From: a virus
Virus record (IMG/VR): IMGVR_UViG_3300042472_000628
Span: 1-64,000 of that record
Direction: 5' to 3' (one strand)
Length of the DNA: 64,000 bases
Position 1 is the first letter of the stretch, and every line of letters starts with the position of its first letter. Below, piece by piece: positions 38,250 to 46,178 of this stretch. The notes under the pieces were generated by a model. That model was not told the DNA's origin. It worked only from the letters and a program-made list of their open reading frames with translations, and did no database searches. The translations under genes were made by a program, and so were the position numbers.

Positions 38250-40013
38250 ATGCAAAAATTAAAATCATTTGATCAGTTTTCGACTGAGACAAAAATTTCT
38301 CAGACTAGACAACTAGAAGAAGACAAGACTATCAAAAGACAAAATGAAGCTGAAACATTCAAAACATTACTAGCTGAATTTAATGTAACTTCTATCAAAG
38401 AGTTAACACAAGAGCAGAGAGTAACATTTTTTACTAAACTAAGAGGTGCTGAAGTTAATGAATCAGTTTCGTTAATCGAAGAAGGTACAAGAGGTCAAAT
38501 CGGTAAAATTGATAAAAAAGGTAATATCACTTCAGTATATATGCAGTATGATTCATATCCTGAAAATATTTTACCACATCTTAATAAAGGATTTAAAAAC
38601 GGTAAAAATGTTGATGAGTTAATTAAAAAAGGTAGCTTTTCAGGTTTAGAAGCTTCTATCGATAAAATTAGTTTTTATGGAAAACCAGGTCATATGACTG
38701 GATCAGCTACCACAGATGCAGATATTAAGAAATACCTTACAAAAACATCAAACGAAGAATCAGCAGAATATGTTTATTTATGGGATGAAAATGCCAAACA
38801 ATGGTTGATGGCTGATACTTATGCAAATACTGGTTTAGTTCCAGCATTTGAATCACTTTCAGTTTCAGTAAATGAAGCAATTCAAGTACAGTATAAAAGA
38901 GATGCTAAAAAAGTACTTACAGTTTACAACAACTTATTCGGTAAAAAATTAACTGATTTTGGTGCAATGAACATTGACAGTAAATTAGGTTGTATTAAAT
39001 ACTTGTTAGAAGAAGCTATGATAGATGCTAACTTTCATAAAGAAGGACCAGTTGCATCAGCTGCTATTAAAGGTAACATTGGAACTTTTCAAGTTAAAAT
39101 GGCAGGATTAGGAAATTATTTTATTAAAATCGGAGCAACGACAGTTAAAAGAATTTTAGATCAATACGTGACTGATATTTCAGGAGCATCTGGATGGTCT
39201 GGAGTTGGAATAGCTGAAGGTACTGCACTATACTTAGAACAAATTGGACAAGAGACTGCAGGTCAGTCTATGTTAAATGCATTTAATGGAATGTTTAATG
39301 AATCTTTTATTAATGAAGCTGAAAAGTTTAAATCAACGAAAGACTTTGAAGAATTCTGTGAAGAAATCGACAGTATGCCAGAACAAAGGATTAAGAAAAT
39401 AATGGGTAAAGATTACATTGATACTCCAGGTGGTTATAGAGACGAAGCTGAAGATTATGACAATGACATAACTGAATATATGATTTCTAATATGGGTCGT
39501 AAAGACTTTGAAGAACTTAAATCATGGTGGGAAAATAATGTAGCTGAATCTTTCATCAATGAAGCTGAAATTAATTCAGATGAAGAATTTAATGAATATG
39601 CAATGACTGTTTTGAAAAAAGCATTTGGTGCTGAATTCGATGAAGCTAAAGCTAAAAAAGTTGCAGATGGTATTCTAGCAAAATCAAAGGGTGATTATGG
39701 TACTGCCGTTGGTATGTTAACCAGTTCTTTAGGAGAATCAGTTACTAATGAAGCAATCGATACCAAATATTGGGCAGATTATAATACTGACACTTCAGGA
39801 CAAGGAAATAAAGAATTTGCAGAAAAATCTAAAGATTTCGAAGATACATTTTCATTAGCAGTTTCTGAGTGGAACGCTGAGGCAGACGGTGCTGAAAACA
39901 GAATTAAAGGTTCGCAAATTGATAAAGTTAAAAAATTAGCTCAGGAATTCTTCAAAAAAGAAGGTTACATTTCAGTTAACATTGCACAAGCAATGATAGC
40001 ACAAGAATCATAA
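38250..40013 (+). CDS. Capsid-tagged multi-site protein, function unknown
   Basis: 587 residues. The start MQKLKSFDQFSTET resembles a T4 capsid-targeting tag. Prohead-protease-like sites recur: LIEEG, NESFINEAE and AESFINEAE (near 350 and 430), with looser VNEA and VTNEA, so the protein may be cut into several pieces inside the head. The stretch between about 75 and 200 looks globular (GQIGKIDKKGNITSVYMQYD), with a second one about 215-340. No catalytic motif recognised. First gene after the late-like box at 38205. Packaged internal/ejected protein is inferred from the tags. Confidence 0.55.
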   Translation: MQKLKSFDQFSTETKISQTRQLEEDKTIKRQNEAETFKTLLAEFNVTSIKELTQEQRVTFFTKLRGAEVNESVSLIEEGTRGQIGKIDKKGNITSVYMQYDSYPENILPHLNKGFKNGKNVDELIKKGSFSGLEASIDKISFYGKPGHMTGSATTDADIKKYLTKTSNEESAEYVYLWDENAKQWLMADTYANTGLVPAFESLSVSVNEAIQVQYKRDAKKVLTVYNNLFGKKLTDFGAMNIDSKLGCIKYLLEEAMIDANFHKEGPVASAAIKGNIGTFQVKMAGLGNYFIKIGATTVKRILDQYVTDISGASGWSGVGIAEGTALYLEQIGQETAGQSMLNAFNGMFNESFINEAEKFKSTKDFEEFCEEIDSMPEQRIKKIMGKDYIDTPGGYRDEAEDYDNDITEYMISNMGRKDFEELKSWWENNVAESFINEAEINSDEEFNEYAMTVLKKAFGAEFDEAKAKKVADGILAKSKGDYGTAVGMLTSSLGESVTNEAIDTKYWADYNTDTSGQGNKEFAEKSKDFEDTFSLAVSEWNAEADGAENRIKGSQIDKVKKLAQEFFKKEGYISVNIAQAMIAQES

Positions 40014-40037
40014 CAATTTAAACAAGATACATATCTT

Positions 40038-41327
40038 ATGAAGATTTATAATACATTTGAACATTTTTTAACAGAGAGTTTGCACGACAATCATGACTAT
40101 ACACCAATCTTAGAAGGTGGTGCAGCAGGTCATATGTCACACCCATTTGATAATAATGAATTGACGTTTGGTGATTTCAAAGAAATGATTCAAGCCGGTC
40201 TTAGTGGATCTCTTAATTTCGAAGAAGAACCTACTGAAAAAACAGACGGTCAAAATGTATTTGCAACCATTCAAAATGGTGAAGTAAAATTCGCAAGAAA
40301 TAAAGGTGATATGAAAACGCCTATGTCTTTGTCTGATTTTAAGACAAAGTTCGAAGGACATCCTAGTAAATTAGTACAAGACACTTTTCAATTTGCAGCA
40401 GATGATTTAGCATCATCTCTTATTAAACTACCAACCAAAACTCAAGAAGAAATATTTGCAAATGGATTAAACTTCATGAATATGGAATTAATTTATTCTC
40501 TTAATCCTAATGTTATTCATTATGATGTTGATGTTATTCAATTCCATGGTGTAAAAATAACAGACGGTGAAGGTAATATTACAGGAGAAGATAATTCAGC
40601 GGCAAAGAAAATTGCTGGTTTATTAAAAGATGTTGATGCTCATATTCAAAAGACATTCTCTATAATTCCACCACAAGTTATTAAGATAGCTAAAGATATT
40701 AACTTTGATGAAAATAAATCAAAGTTCATAGCTAAAGTTGATGCTCTTAGAGACACATTTGGTTTAACAGATGCAGATGCAGTTGCAAGATACCATGAAA
40801 TGTGGTGGAGAGATCAAATTAATTCAATTTTCCCAGATGCACCACAAGATATTAAAGAAGGTTTACTATTAAGATGGGCATATGATGATAAGAAAACTCT
40901 TAACATCAGAGATCTTGAAAAAATGGGTTTATCAAAAACACAAGCAGATGCTGTAAAGAAATTTGACAAAGAAGATGTTAAAAAGAAATATAAAGAAAAC
41001 ATTAGACCATTCGAAGATTTATTCTTGGAACTTGGATCTATTATTTTAAAGAACGCAAGTAACTTTGTTGCTGCAAACCCTACAGCAGAGATGCAAAGAT
41101 TACACAACGAACTTAGATCAGAATCGGATAAAATTAAAGCAAACGGAGACCTTTCTCAAATTGCAAAAGTTGAAGCAGAACTAGCAAGACTAGACAGGAT
41201 TGGCGGTATTGAATCAATCATACCAACAGAAGGTTTAGTATTTGTTTATAAAGGTCATACTTATAAATTAACAGGAACATTTGCTGCAGTAAATCAGCTT
41301 ATGGGATTTATTAAATACGGTAGATAA
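40038..41327 (+). CDS. Ligase-like nucleotidyltransferase with capsid tag
   Basis: 429 residues. An N-terminal tag MKIYNTFEHFLTES carries LTES and ILEGG cleavage-like sites. EKTDGQN (Lys68-x-Asp70-Gly71) is the KxDG adenylation motif of DNA/RNA ligases and capping enzymes, followed by FATIQNGEVKFARNKGD as motif III-like sequence. EGLVF (398-402) and YKLTG (409-413) fit motifs IV and V. The gap between motifs I and IV (about 330 residues) is much longer than usual, with a helical insertion of about 150-380. It could adenylate RNA, DNA or a protein. Its stop overlaps the next ligase-like gene (TAATG), suggesting a joint task. Confidence 0.6.
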   Translation: MKIYNTFEHFLTESLHDNHDYTPILEGGAAGHMSHPFDNNELTFGDFKEMIQAGLSGSLNFEEEPTEKTDGQNVFATIQNGEVKFARNKGDMKTPMSLSDFKTKFEGHPSKLVQDTFQFAADDLASSLIKLPTKTQEEIFANGLNFMNMELIYSLNPNVIHYDVDVIQFHGVKITDGEGNITGEDNSAAKKIAGLLKDVDAHIQKTFSIIPPQVIKIAKDINFDENKSKFIAKVDALRDTFGLTDADAVARYHEMWWRDQINSIFPDAPQDIKEGLLLRWAYDDKKTLNIRDLEKMGLSKTQADAVKKFDKEDVKKKYKENIRPFEDLFLELGSIILKNASNFVAANPTAEMQRLHNELRSESDKIKANGDLSQIAKVEAELARLDRIGGIESIIPTEGLVFVYKGHTYKLTGTFAAVNQLMGFIKYGR

Positions 41328-43174
41328 TGGCATTACAAAACTTAAGAACATACTTTGAATCCTCTAACATTAATGACTTCTTGTCAATGATAGAGTTACC
41401 ATGCGTTGTATCAGAAAAAATACAAGCATCTTCATTTCACGTTAGAAAAACCAATACAGGATTTGAATATTTTAAAAGTGGTTCTAAATCAGCAATGGAC
41501 AGAATAGACAGAACCATGGTTAAATACTATGAAAATGGTATTAATTATTTTAAAACTATTTTACCAGAAGTTACTGAAGAAATGCCAGTAGATTGGAAAT
41601 TTGGATTTGATTACATGATCGACAACAAGACTGTAGATATTGAGTATGATATTTTACCAAAAAATCACTTAATTTTAACACACATTCAAATATTAAATCC
41701 TACTGATCCAACTCAAATTAAAAAAGTAATTAGAGATCCACAGGTACTAAACAAATGGGCTGATAAATTAGGAGTTAACAGAGCGCCAGTTATTTTTGAA
41801 GGTAAATTACAATCAAATCAAAAAGATGATCTAGTTAGACTTTTAGAAATATCAGATGCTGATTTCGCAATTAAATTTAAAGATCACTCTTTCACAAGAA
41901 CAATATACAATATATTCAATAATGGACTTACAAATCCAGCATTGAACTATTCATTAGATAATGAAATCGATGGACTTATCATTAACTTTTATGAAGGTAA
42001 AACAATTAAAAGTTTTAAATTAGAGAGATTTGATCGTAAACCACAAGAAGACAGATCACCGTCTGATATGTACCAAATTTCAATTTTAGATTTGGTAGAG
42101 TACATTACTAACTACGATCTTGACAGTATTCAATTAACCGAAGAGTCAGCTGACTTAAGATATATTGAATTAATCTCAGAACTATATAACGGTTACGTTT
42201 GGACAAATGCATCTAAATACATTGGTGCTAATTTTGATTCAGCAGATTTTTCAGATAATCCTGGATTTGAACTTAATACAGATTTTATTAAAAACGAAAA
42301 AACTTTAGCACATGTGCAAAATAAGGTTTTAGCAGAATTATATAAAATTGCATTAGGAAGCTTTAGAAAGAGAAGAAATAAAGAGACAGATATTATTAAC
42401 AAAGATTTGATGATTCAGATCAATGACATCGTAGACCATATAGAAACTTTAGTTATGGCTAAAACAAATGAAAACGACGTTATGACATTCAAGTCATATC
42501 TTATTAATCAAAAACTTCAATATACAGATAGTCCAGTTTTAGAAGGACTTTCAGTTAAATATCCAGATCAAGGCAAAATGCCAGTAAATATGTTTGTTGG
42601 TAGATTCCAACCATTTACACTAGGTCATGTTAAAGTTATTGAAACTATTTATAAACAAAATGGATTTCCAGTAGTTATATTTTTAGTTAAATCAAAAACT
42701 AAGAAAAAAGAGGATGCATTCTCAAGACCATATGACGAAGACACTCAACTTAAGATGTTAGAAAAACTTAAAGGAAAATATCCTATTCAAGAAGTTTTTA
42801 TAATTGATAGAGGTGCGATCGATTTAATGTTCAATACAATGAGACCTAAATACGAACCAGTATTATGGGGAACAGGATCAGACAGATTACAAACATATTC
42901 ATATCAAGTTGATAAACCAGAATATAGAGAAGATTTAGGTTGTAGACCAGATTTCGGTTTGTTTGAAATACCAAGAACTGGCAAAAACATATCAGCAACT
43001 CAAGTTAGAGAAGCTATGTTGGCTGATGACGAGAAGACTTTTAAGAAGCTAACTCCAGCACCGATACATGATATGTACAATGAATTAAAGACAAAACTAG
43101 AAGCATCTATGGGTGTTACAGCAGAGTCTAACGAGACTACATTAACATTTGATCAGTTTATTAAGAATATATAA
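41327..43174 (+). CDS. RNA ligase-like domain fused to NMN adenylyltransferase
   Basis: 615 residues. N-terminal domain: VVSEKIQASSFHV (Lys31) resembles motif I of T4 Rnl2-type RNA ligases (EKIHGTNF), and EIDGLIINFYEGK plus FKLER serve as motifs IV and V (about 222-248). After a helical linker (about 300-410), the C-terminal domain begins MFVGRFQPFTLGH (Gly425-His434), the (H/T)xGH nucleotide-binding motif, and has ISATQVR near 566. These are the two signatures of NadM/NadR-type NMN adenylyltransferases that make NAD+. It ends LTFDQFIKNI, a tag-like sequence at the C-terminus. An RNA end-joining or NAD-linked RNA reaction is possible (inference). Confidence 0.7.
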   Translation: MALQNLRTYFESSNINDFLSMIELPCVVSEKIQASSFHVRKTNTGFEYFKSGSKSAMDRIDRTMVKYYENGINYFKTILPEVTEEMPVDWKFGFDYMIDNKTVDIEYDILPKNHLILTHIQILNPTDPTQIKKVIRDPQVLNKWADKLGVNRAPVIFEGKLQSNQKDDLVRLLEISDADFAIKFKDHSFTRTIYNIFNNGLTNPALNYSLDNEIDGLIINFYEGKTIKSFKLERFDRKPQEDRSPSDMYQISILDLVEYITNYDLDSIQLTEESADLRYIELISELYNGYVWTNASKYIGANFDSADFSDNPGFELNTDFIKNEKTLAHVQNKVLAELYKIALGSFRKRRNKETDIINKDLMIQINDIVDHIETLVMAKTNENDVMTFKSYLINQKLQYTDSPVLEGLSVKYPDQGKMPVNMFVGRFQPFTLGHVKVIETIYKQNGFPVVIFLVKSKTKKKEDAFSRPYDEDTQLKMLEKLKGKYPIQEVFIIDRGAIDLMFNTMRPKYEPVLWGTGSDRLQTYSYQVDKPEYREDLGCRPDFGLFEIPRTGKNISATQVREAMLADDEKTFKKLTPAPIHDMYNELKTKLEASMGVTAESNETTLTFDQFIKNI

Positions 43175-43182
43175 TATAAAAC

Positions 43183-44748
43183 ATGGAAACAGAAATGTCA
43201 TTTAACGAATTCATTAACGAAAGAAATATTACTATTAAAAGGCAATATACTCAAAATCATCCAGCGAAAACCGTAGGTAAAGCTGCTAAGATTAGAAATA
43301 AAGTATTAGAAGCTATTAAAGACGGTAAACTTACTAAAGAAGAATTTGATACAATTTTAAGAGAAATGACAACTGATTCTACAAGATGGATGAGAAGAAA
43401 TTCAGGATATATCACAATGAATGAGGAAGGTATTTCACTTTCTAAAATGGGTAAAAGAATCTTAAGTCAAATTTTGGTTAACGATGAGATCAATGAGAAA
43501 GCTACTCCATTTAAAATTGCAAATGCAAAAGCAGAAGAAATATTTGGAGAATTTGGCATTGCTACATTAAGCTATGATCAAATTGAAAGAATCATCGATA
43601 TTAAAAAAGCTGATGCGCTGGCAAAAAAATATGGTGAAAGTAGTTTTATGTCATTATCAGAATTAGATATGGAAGAACTTCTTAATAAGAATAAAAACTT
43701 AATAAAAGAAAATAAAACAAATAATATGAAAACAAATTTTATTCATGAGTCATTCAAAGGATTCGTTAATGCTTTAAATGAATCAGATATTAATGAAGCA
43801 TTTGCATCGATGCAGTTGGCAAATTTATTCACTAGAGATGGTGGTAAACTTGATCAAGCTTTAGCTAAAGGATTCTATAACGCTACTAAAATCAAATTAG
43901 ATTTAGTACAAGATGAAGATCTATTAACAATGGATGCTAATTCAGCTTACAAAAACAAACAATCAGACACTATTATATTTTATATCTCTGACACACCTAA
44001 AGAAAATCCTTATGCACCTTCAGATGCATATAGTTCTGCAAAGAATATTCCAGGCGAAGGTTATTTATTAGCTGTAGCTTCAGGTGATAATAAATTCTAT
44101 GATAACGCATGGTCTAAATATGCTAAAGATAGAAGTCTTAAGCAGGTAGATAATAATCCAACAGACTCAATCGGTATTGGTAAAAGATATTCTGGATGGG
44201 ATGCTACTGGATTATATAATGTAAAAAGAATTTCAGAAGTTGCTGACAGAGCAGTTGTAATTAACGTTGCATTACTTAAACAAAAGTATTCATCAGAAAA
44301 CCAAAGAAGAGAAAGATCTGCGGCTAGATCAGGTGCAACAGCATTTAAATCTGATAAAGATTTTAAAACTGAGAATATGAATAGATACCACCAAATCTTA
44401 GCTCAAAAAGCAGCATCAATGCCATTAGATACACTTGTAGCTGAAGCTATTGATACTTTAAGCAACCAAATCAAAGATGCTTTATTGAAAGGCGAAAAAG
44501 GAAAATACGGAGATATTATCATCGGTACTAGTTCAAAAGGAAGAGAATGTAAAATGTCAGATGCAGCATACCATATGAAAAATATCTTAGATGAATATCA
44601 AAGATATGTTGGTTATGTTAAACAAGAAGAAGATAGTATTGCTAGATATGGTCAAGCAGAATCATGGTATAAAAAAGAAATGCAAAACTACGCAAAAAGT
44701 GTTAAAGACAAAGTTGATCAAATTGGATCAATGTCTTATGCATGGTAA
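43183..44748 (+). CDS. Capsid-tagged protein with a second internal tag
   Basis: 521 residues that read like two proteins in one frame. Residues 1-170: tag SFNEFINERN, then helical sequence. Residues 171-185 are translated A-rich sequence (NKNKNLIKENKTNN). At Met182 (ATG 43726) a new tag begins, MKTNFIHESFKGFVNALNES, with LNES and INEA protease-like sites. The following 300 residues are globular (TIIFYISDTPKENPYAPSDA) with an RxRxSAARSG basic part. The A-rich run before Met182 looks exactly like the intergenic leaders elsewhere in this genome, so a separate shorter product from 43726 is plausible. No catalytic function recognised. Confidence 0.55.
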   Translation: METEMSFNEFINERNITIKRQYTQNHPAKTVGKAAKIRNKVLEAIKDGKLTKEEFDTILREMTTDSTRWMRRNSGYITMNEEGISLSKMGKRILSQILVNDEINEKATPFKIANAKAEEIFGEFGIATLSYDQIERIIDIKKADALAKKYGESSFMSLSELDMEELLNKNKNLIKENKTNNMKTNFIHESFKGFVNALNESDINEAFASMQLANLFTRDGGKLDQALAKGFYNATKIKLDLVQDEDLLTMDANSAYKNKQSDTIIFYISDTPKENPYAPSDAYSSAKNIPGEGYLLAVASGDNKFYDNAWSKYAKDRSLKQVDNNPTDSIGIGKRYSGWDATGLYNVKRISEVADRAVVINVALLKQKYSSENQRRERSAARSGATAFKSDKDFKTENMNRYHQILAQKAASMPLDTLVAEAIDTLSNQIKDALLKGEKGKYGDIIIGTSSKGRECKMSDAAYHMKNILDEYQRYVGYVKQEEDSIARYGQAESWYKKEMQNYAKSVKDKVDQIGSMSYAW

Positions 44749-44763
44749 TAAAAAGATATAAAG

Positions 44764-45402
44764 ATGCCAAGTAAATCAGTTGCACAACAACACTTAATGG
44801 GAATGGCTTACGCTTATAAAAAAGGTGAGTTAAAGTCAGATGAAGTAAGCGGAGAAGTTAAAGACTTGGCTGATTCAATGACTATGCAACAACTTAAAGA
44901 TTTTGCAAGTACAAAACATAAAGGTTTACCCCAATATGTTGAAGAGAATATAACAACTGCTGCAATGGCAGGTATGGGACCAGTAGTTTTACCAATGAAT
45001 GGTGTTAATGGTTCTGGTGATGTACCAGCAGGAAAAGGCGATGCTAAGAAAGCATATAAGAAAAAGAAAAAGAAAACAGTGGTACATTTAACATTTGAAA
45101 ATTTTGTAAACGAAGCATATGAGAACGACGACATCAATATGATGTATGGTTATTTTGGAAGCATGGAACAAGAATACGATGAAGCTAAAGCACATAAAGA
45201 GTTTGATCAAGCAGTAAAAGATTTAATTAAAGAATTTAAGTTTAAAGAACAAGACGCACTGAACTTATTAAATTCAAAGGTAGGAAGGCAAGCAGCAGAT
45301 GCTATCATTGCCAGAGAATGTGAAGAAGGTGCAGTTAACGGAGTTTATTGGTATTTAGGTAAAGATAAAAATAAAGTTTTATCATACACTAAGAAATTGT
45401 AA
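44764..45402 (+). CDS. DUF3008-like domain joined to an internal capsid tag
   Basis: 212 residues. Residues 1-56 (MPSKSVAQQHLMGMAYAYKK, then MTMQQLKDFASTKHKGLP) match the small DUF3008 family pattern (AQQ.LMGMA...KG, ...L.DFA.TKHKGLP). A Gly/Lys linker with KKAYKKKKKK (about 96-105) then leads to a tag-like VVHLTFENFVNEAYEN and a helical C-terminal part. A packaged DNA-associated basic protein is possible; function unknown. A strong terminator follows, closing the tagged-protein block. Confidence 0.55.
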   Translation: MPSKSVAQQHLMGMAYAYKKGELKSDEVSGEVKDLADSMTMQQLKDFASTKHKGLPQYVEENITTAAMAGMGPVVLPMNGVNGSGDVPAGKGDAKKAYKKKKKKTVVHLTFENFVNEAYENDDINMMYGYFGSMEQEYDEAKAHKEFDQAVKDLIKEFKFKEQDALNLLNSKVGRQAADAIIARECEEGAVNGVYWYLGKDKNKVLSYTKKL

Positions 45403-45422
45403 TAATTAATATAGATATTTTT

Positions 45423-45452
45423 AAAGCCCAAGCGTAAGTTTGGGCTTTTTTT
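45423..45452 (+). terminator. Intrinsic terminator after the tagged-protein block
   Basis: Perfect nine-base-pair stem AAAGCCCAA (45423-45431)/TTGGGCTTT (45440-45448), eight-base loop, then a T-run to 45452. Confidence 0.85.
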
Positions 45453-45459
45453 ATGAATT

Positions 45460-45540
45460 GTTCGTAACTTTTATGAAAATAAATGCAAAAAAGTTTTGGG
45501 TTGTCAAATATTAGTAGTATATTAGCCTTATAATTAAAAC
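45460..45540 (+). promoter_or_regulatory. TATATTAG promoter with GTTnnnAAC operator, copy A
   Basis: GTTCGTAAC (45460-45468), 49 bases, then TATATTAG (45518-45525), followed by an AT-rich start region shared with copies B (47976) and C (49444). TTTTG lies 19 bases upstream of TATATTAG. This spacing and the box are close to the Bacteroidota promoter (TTTG/TAnnTTTG), so host-type sigma factor use is likely. The start codon is 25 bases beyond. Confidence 0.55.
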
Positions 45541-45550
45541 ACTAACAGAT

Positions 45551-45817
45551 ATGACAGTTACAACTTATACAAACTTTGACAGACATGAAAACATGGATTC
45601 TGAAACTAGAACAGAAATCATGTCAATCATTAGAGAACTTATGGACTTTGATAATACTCGTCGCTTAGAAAATTTTATGTATGGTTTATTTGATGGGTAT
45701 TTATATGCAGATCTTCAAATTGAAGCTTTACAGTTACCTACAGAAATTGCCTCAAGAATTATGAGAGTATTCGATATCTGTAACCGTTACCCAAAATTAC
45801 AAACTCAAAACAATTAA
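45551..45817 (+). CDS. Small acidic protein, unknown
   Basis: 88 residues, mostly helical (TRTEIMSIIRELMDFDNTRR). No family recognised. First gene after promoter copy A and directly followed (three bases) by another small gene, so the two form a short operon. Early, host-directed function would fit the promoter type but is not shown. Confidence 0.6.
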   Translation: MTVTTYTNFDRHENMDSETRTEIMSIIRELMDFDNTRRLENFMYGLFDGYLYADLQIEALQLPTEIASRIMRVFDICNRYPKLQTQNN

Positions 45818-45820
45818 TAT

Positions 45821-46114
45821 ATGAACACTTTAGAACAAATTGAAAAAGTAAAAGAATTAGTGTCAAACTATTTTGACAAAAATGCAGAATGGTGTGGAGT
45901 AGCATCTCTATCAGAATCTGAAGCACAACATGTGATCCAAATCGGTGCATCAATTTTATGTACTAAATGGGAAGTTGGTTATGCTGGTGGAGGTTTTGTA
46001 CAATCATTCGTTAAAAATGATTTAATGGGTGCTTTAGGTAGTGCAGACTCAACAAGTCTTAAAGGATTTAAATTCTTTGCAGCCTTAATGTATAATATTG
46101 GAAAACCTTTCTAA
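45821..46114 (+). CDS. Small protein, unknown
   Basis: 97 residues. N-terminal helix LEQIEKVKELVSNYF, then EWCGVASLSESEAQHVIQIG and a Gly-rich segment VGYAGGGFVQSF. Not recognised. Lies three bases after the previous gene, in the same operon, and ends just before a middle-type promoter. Confidence 0.55.
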   Translation: MNTLEQIEKVKELVSNYFDKNAEWCGVASLSESEAQHVIQIGASILCTKWEVGYAGGGFVQSFVKNDLMGALGSADSTSLKGFKFFAALMYNIGKPF

Positions 46115-46120
46115 TATTTT

Positions 46121-46149
46121 TGAAACAATAAAAAACTTAGTAGTATAAT
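46121..46149 (+). promoter_or_regulatory. Middle-type promoter of the Ro60-like gene
   Basis: TGAAACAA (46121-46128), 15 bases, TATAAT (46144-46149); it is preceded by TTTT, giving TTTTG at the host-type -33 position too. It also shares the TATAATw(t/a)TCAAAT sequence with the clamp promoter at 60759. Confidence 0.6.
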
Positions 46150-46178
46150 TATCAAATTAGCAATTTAACATAGACGTT

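Noticed and set aside
45423-45452. Attachment site or transposon end
   Set aside because: The inverted repeat has a T-run and lies after a gene end; it is an ordinary terminator, and no integrase or transposase gene is present.
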